Assembly: GCA_025980765.1 (NCBI GenBank)
Contig: JAICXB010000013.1
Span: forward strand, 1 to 64,000
From: Terriglobales bacterium
GTDB lineage: Bacteria; Acidobacteriota; Terriglobia; Terriglobales; Acidobacteriaceae
DNA: 64,000 nt
Direction: 5' to 3'
The notes beneath the pieces were generated by a model, which was not told the DNA's origin, did not search any database, and worked only from the letters and a program-made list of their open reading frames with translations. Below, piece by piece: positions 63,823-64,000 of the stretch. Numbering within the stretch: position 1 is the stretch's first letter; every line of letters begins with the position of its first letter. The translations under genes were made by a program, and so were the position numbers.

Positions 63823-64000
63823 TCAATTCTTTCGCGTGCTCGTGAACTCGATCAGTTTCGCCAGCTTCGCTTGGGCAGCGCCGGAATCGAGGGACTCTGC
63901 TGCGAGCGGGATCCCCTCGGCGATGGAATCGGTTTTGCCCGCAACGACCAGAGCAGCGGCTGCATTGAGCAGCACCACATCACGTCGCGCCGATTTCTCG
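63823..64000 (-). CDS. trpD: Anthranilate phosphoribosyltransferase, C-terminal part (partial)
   Basis: The frame runs off the right edge. The visible 58 residues, including [39 protein letters not shown] and the end STRKN, match the C terminus of TrpD, which joins anthranilate and PRPP in tryptophan synthesis. It heads the leftward cluster that includes trpS. Confidence 0.88.
   Translation of the reverse strand, partial: EKSARRDVVLLNAAAALVVAGKTDSIAEGIPLAAESLDSGAAQAKLAKLIEFTSTRKN

Overview
This window reads as one chromosomal contig of a moderately GC-rich, diderm bacterium, most likely an Acidobacteriota (Terriglobia-like) member. That assignment is inference. It rests on the gene repertoire (VWFA-related secreted protein, DUF4149 protein after a MoxR ATPase, exported DinB protein, pilB-pilT-pilC-pilS-pilR cluster, trpS-scpA-scpB-rluB cluster) and on the intergenic style. 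I see no insertion sequence, phage structural gene or CRISPR array. The only trace of a mobile element is the tail of a probable tyrosine recombinase abutting the 3' end of a tRNA-Ala(GGC) gene at the left edge.

Layout. 1-240: recombinase tail and tRNA-Ala. 0.6-9.8 kb: a penicillin-binding protein, then type IV pilus motor and regulation genes (pilB, pilT, pilC, pilS-like kinase, pilR-like regulator). 9.8-17 kb: transporters and small membrane proteins, HtpX-like protease, MoxR ATPase with DUF4149, a WalJ-like hydrolase. 17-33 kb: hydroxyacyl-CoA dehydrogenase, M1 peptidase, SAM methyltransferase, acetamidase/formamidase, DinB protein, APC permease, PIG-L deacetylase, ABC exporter, adenylate cyclase. 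33-46 kb: small basic secreted repeat protein, VWFA-like protein, mtnA, pyrE, CPBP protease, uvrA, an STN-type protein, ada. 46-51 kb: rpsT, a lone nuoB, a ChlI/MoxR-like ATPase with its VWA partner, an SDR. 51-56 kb: GH20 hexosaminidase and a fluoride operon (sigma-70 promoter, fluoride riboswitch, crcB, three DUF190 domains), then purQ-TPR. 56-64 kb: a membrane-SRPBCC protein and a long leftward cluster from trpD (partial) through an acyltransferase, M50 protease, trpS, scpA, scpB and rluB.

The most striking feature is in the spaces between genes. About 35 intergenic sites carry inverted arrays: a short word of 7, 8 or 9 nt repeated with variations, a loop, then the complementary word repeated back. 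At least ten unrelated word families share this plan. Names used here: A = CACGGAG (A2 = CACGAAGG variant), B = AATAAGCGATAGGC, C = CACCCGAT (C2 = CGAAATCA), D = CTAGCAG, E = GTTTCAGG, F = GTCCACnnn, G = AACTGAT, H = ATCCGTnnn, I = TGCGGTAGCGG, J = ATTCAAA, K = CTTAGnnG. Some are nested inside others. They supply the stop codon of at least eight genes, and in one case they encode the hydrophobic core of a signal peptide.

A second pattern is that many transcription units lack a Shine-Dalgarno sequence and have a -10-like hexamer (often TACAAT) only 6-13 nt before the start codon, which suggests leaderless or nearly leaderless mRNAs.
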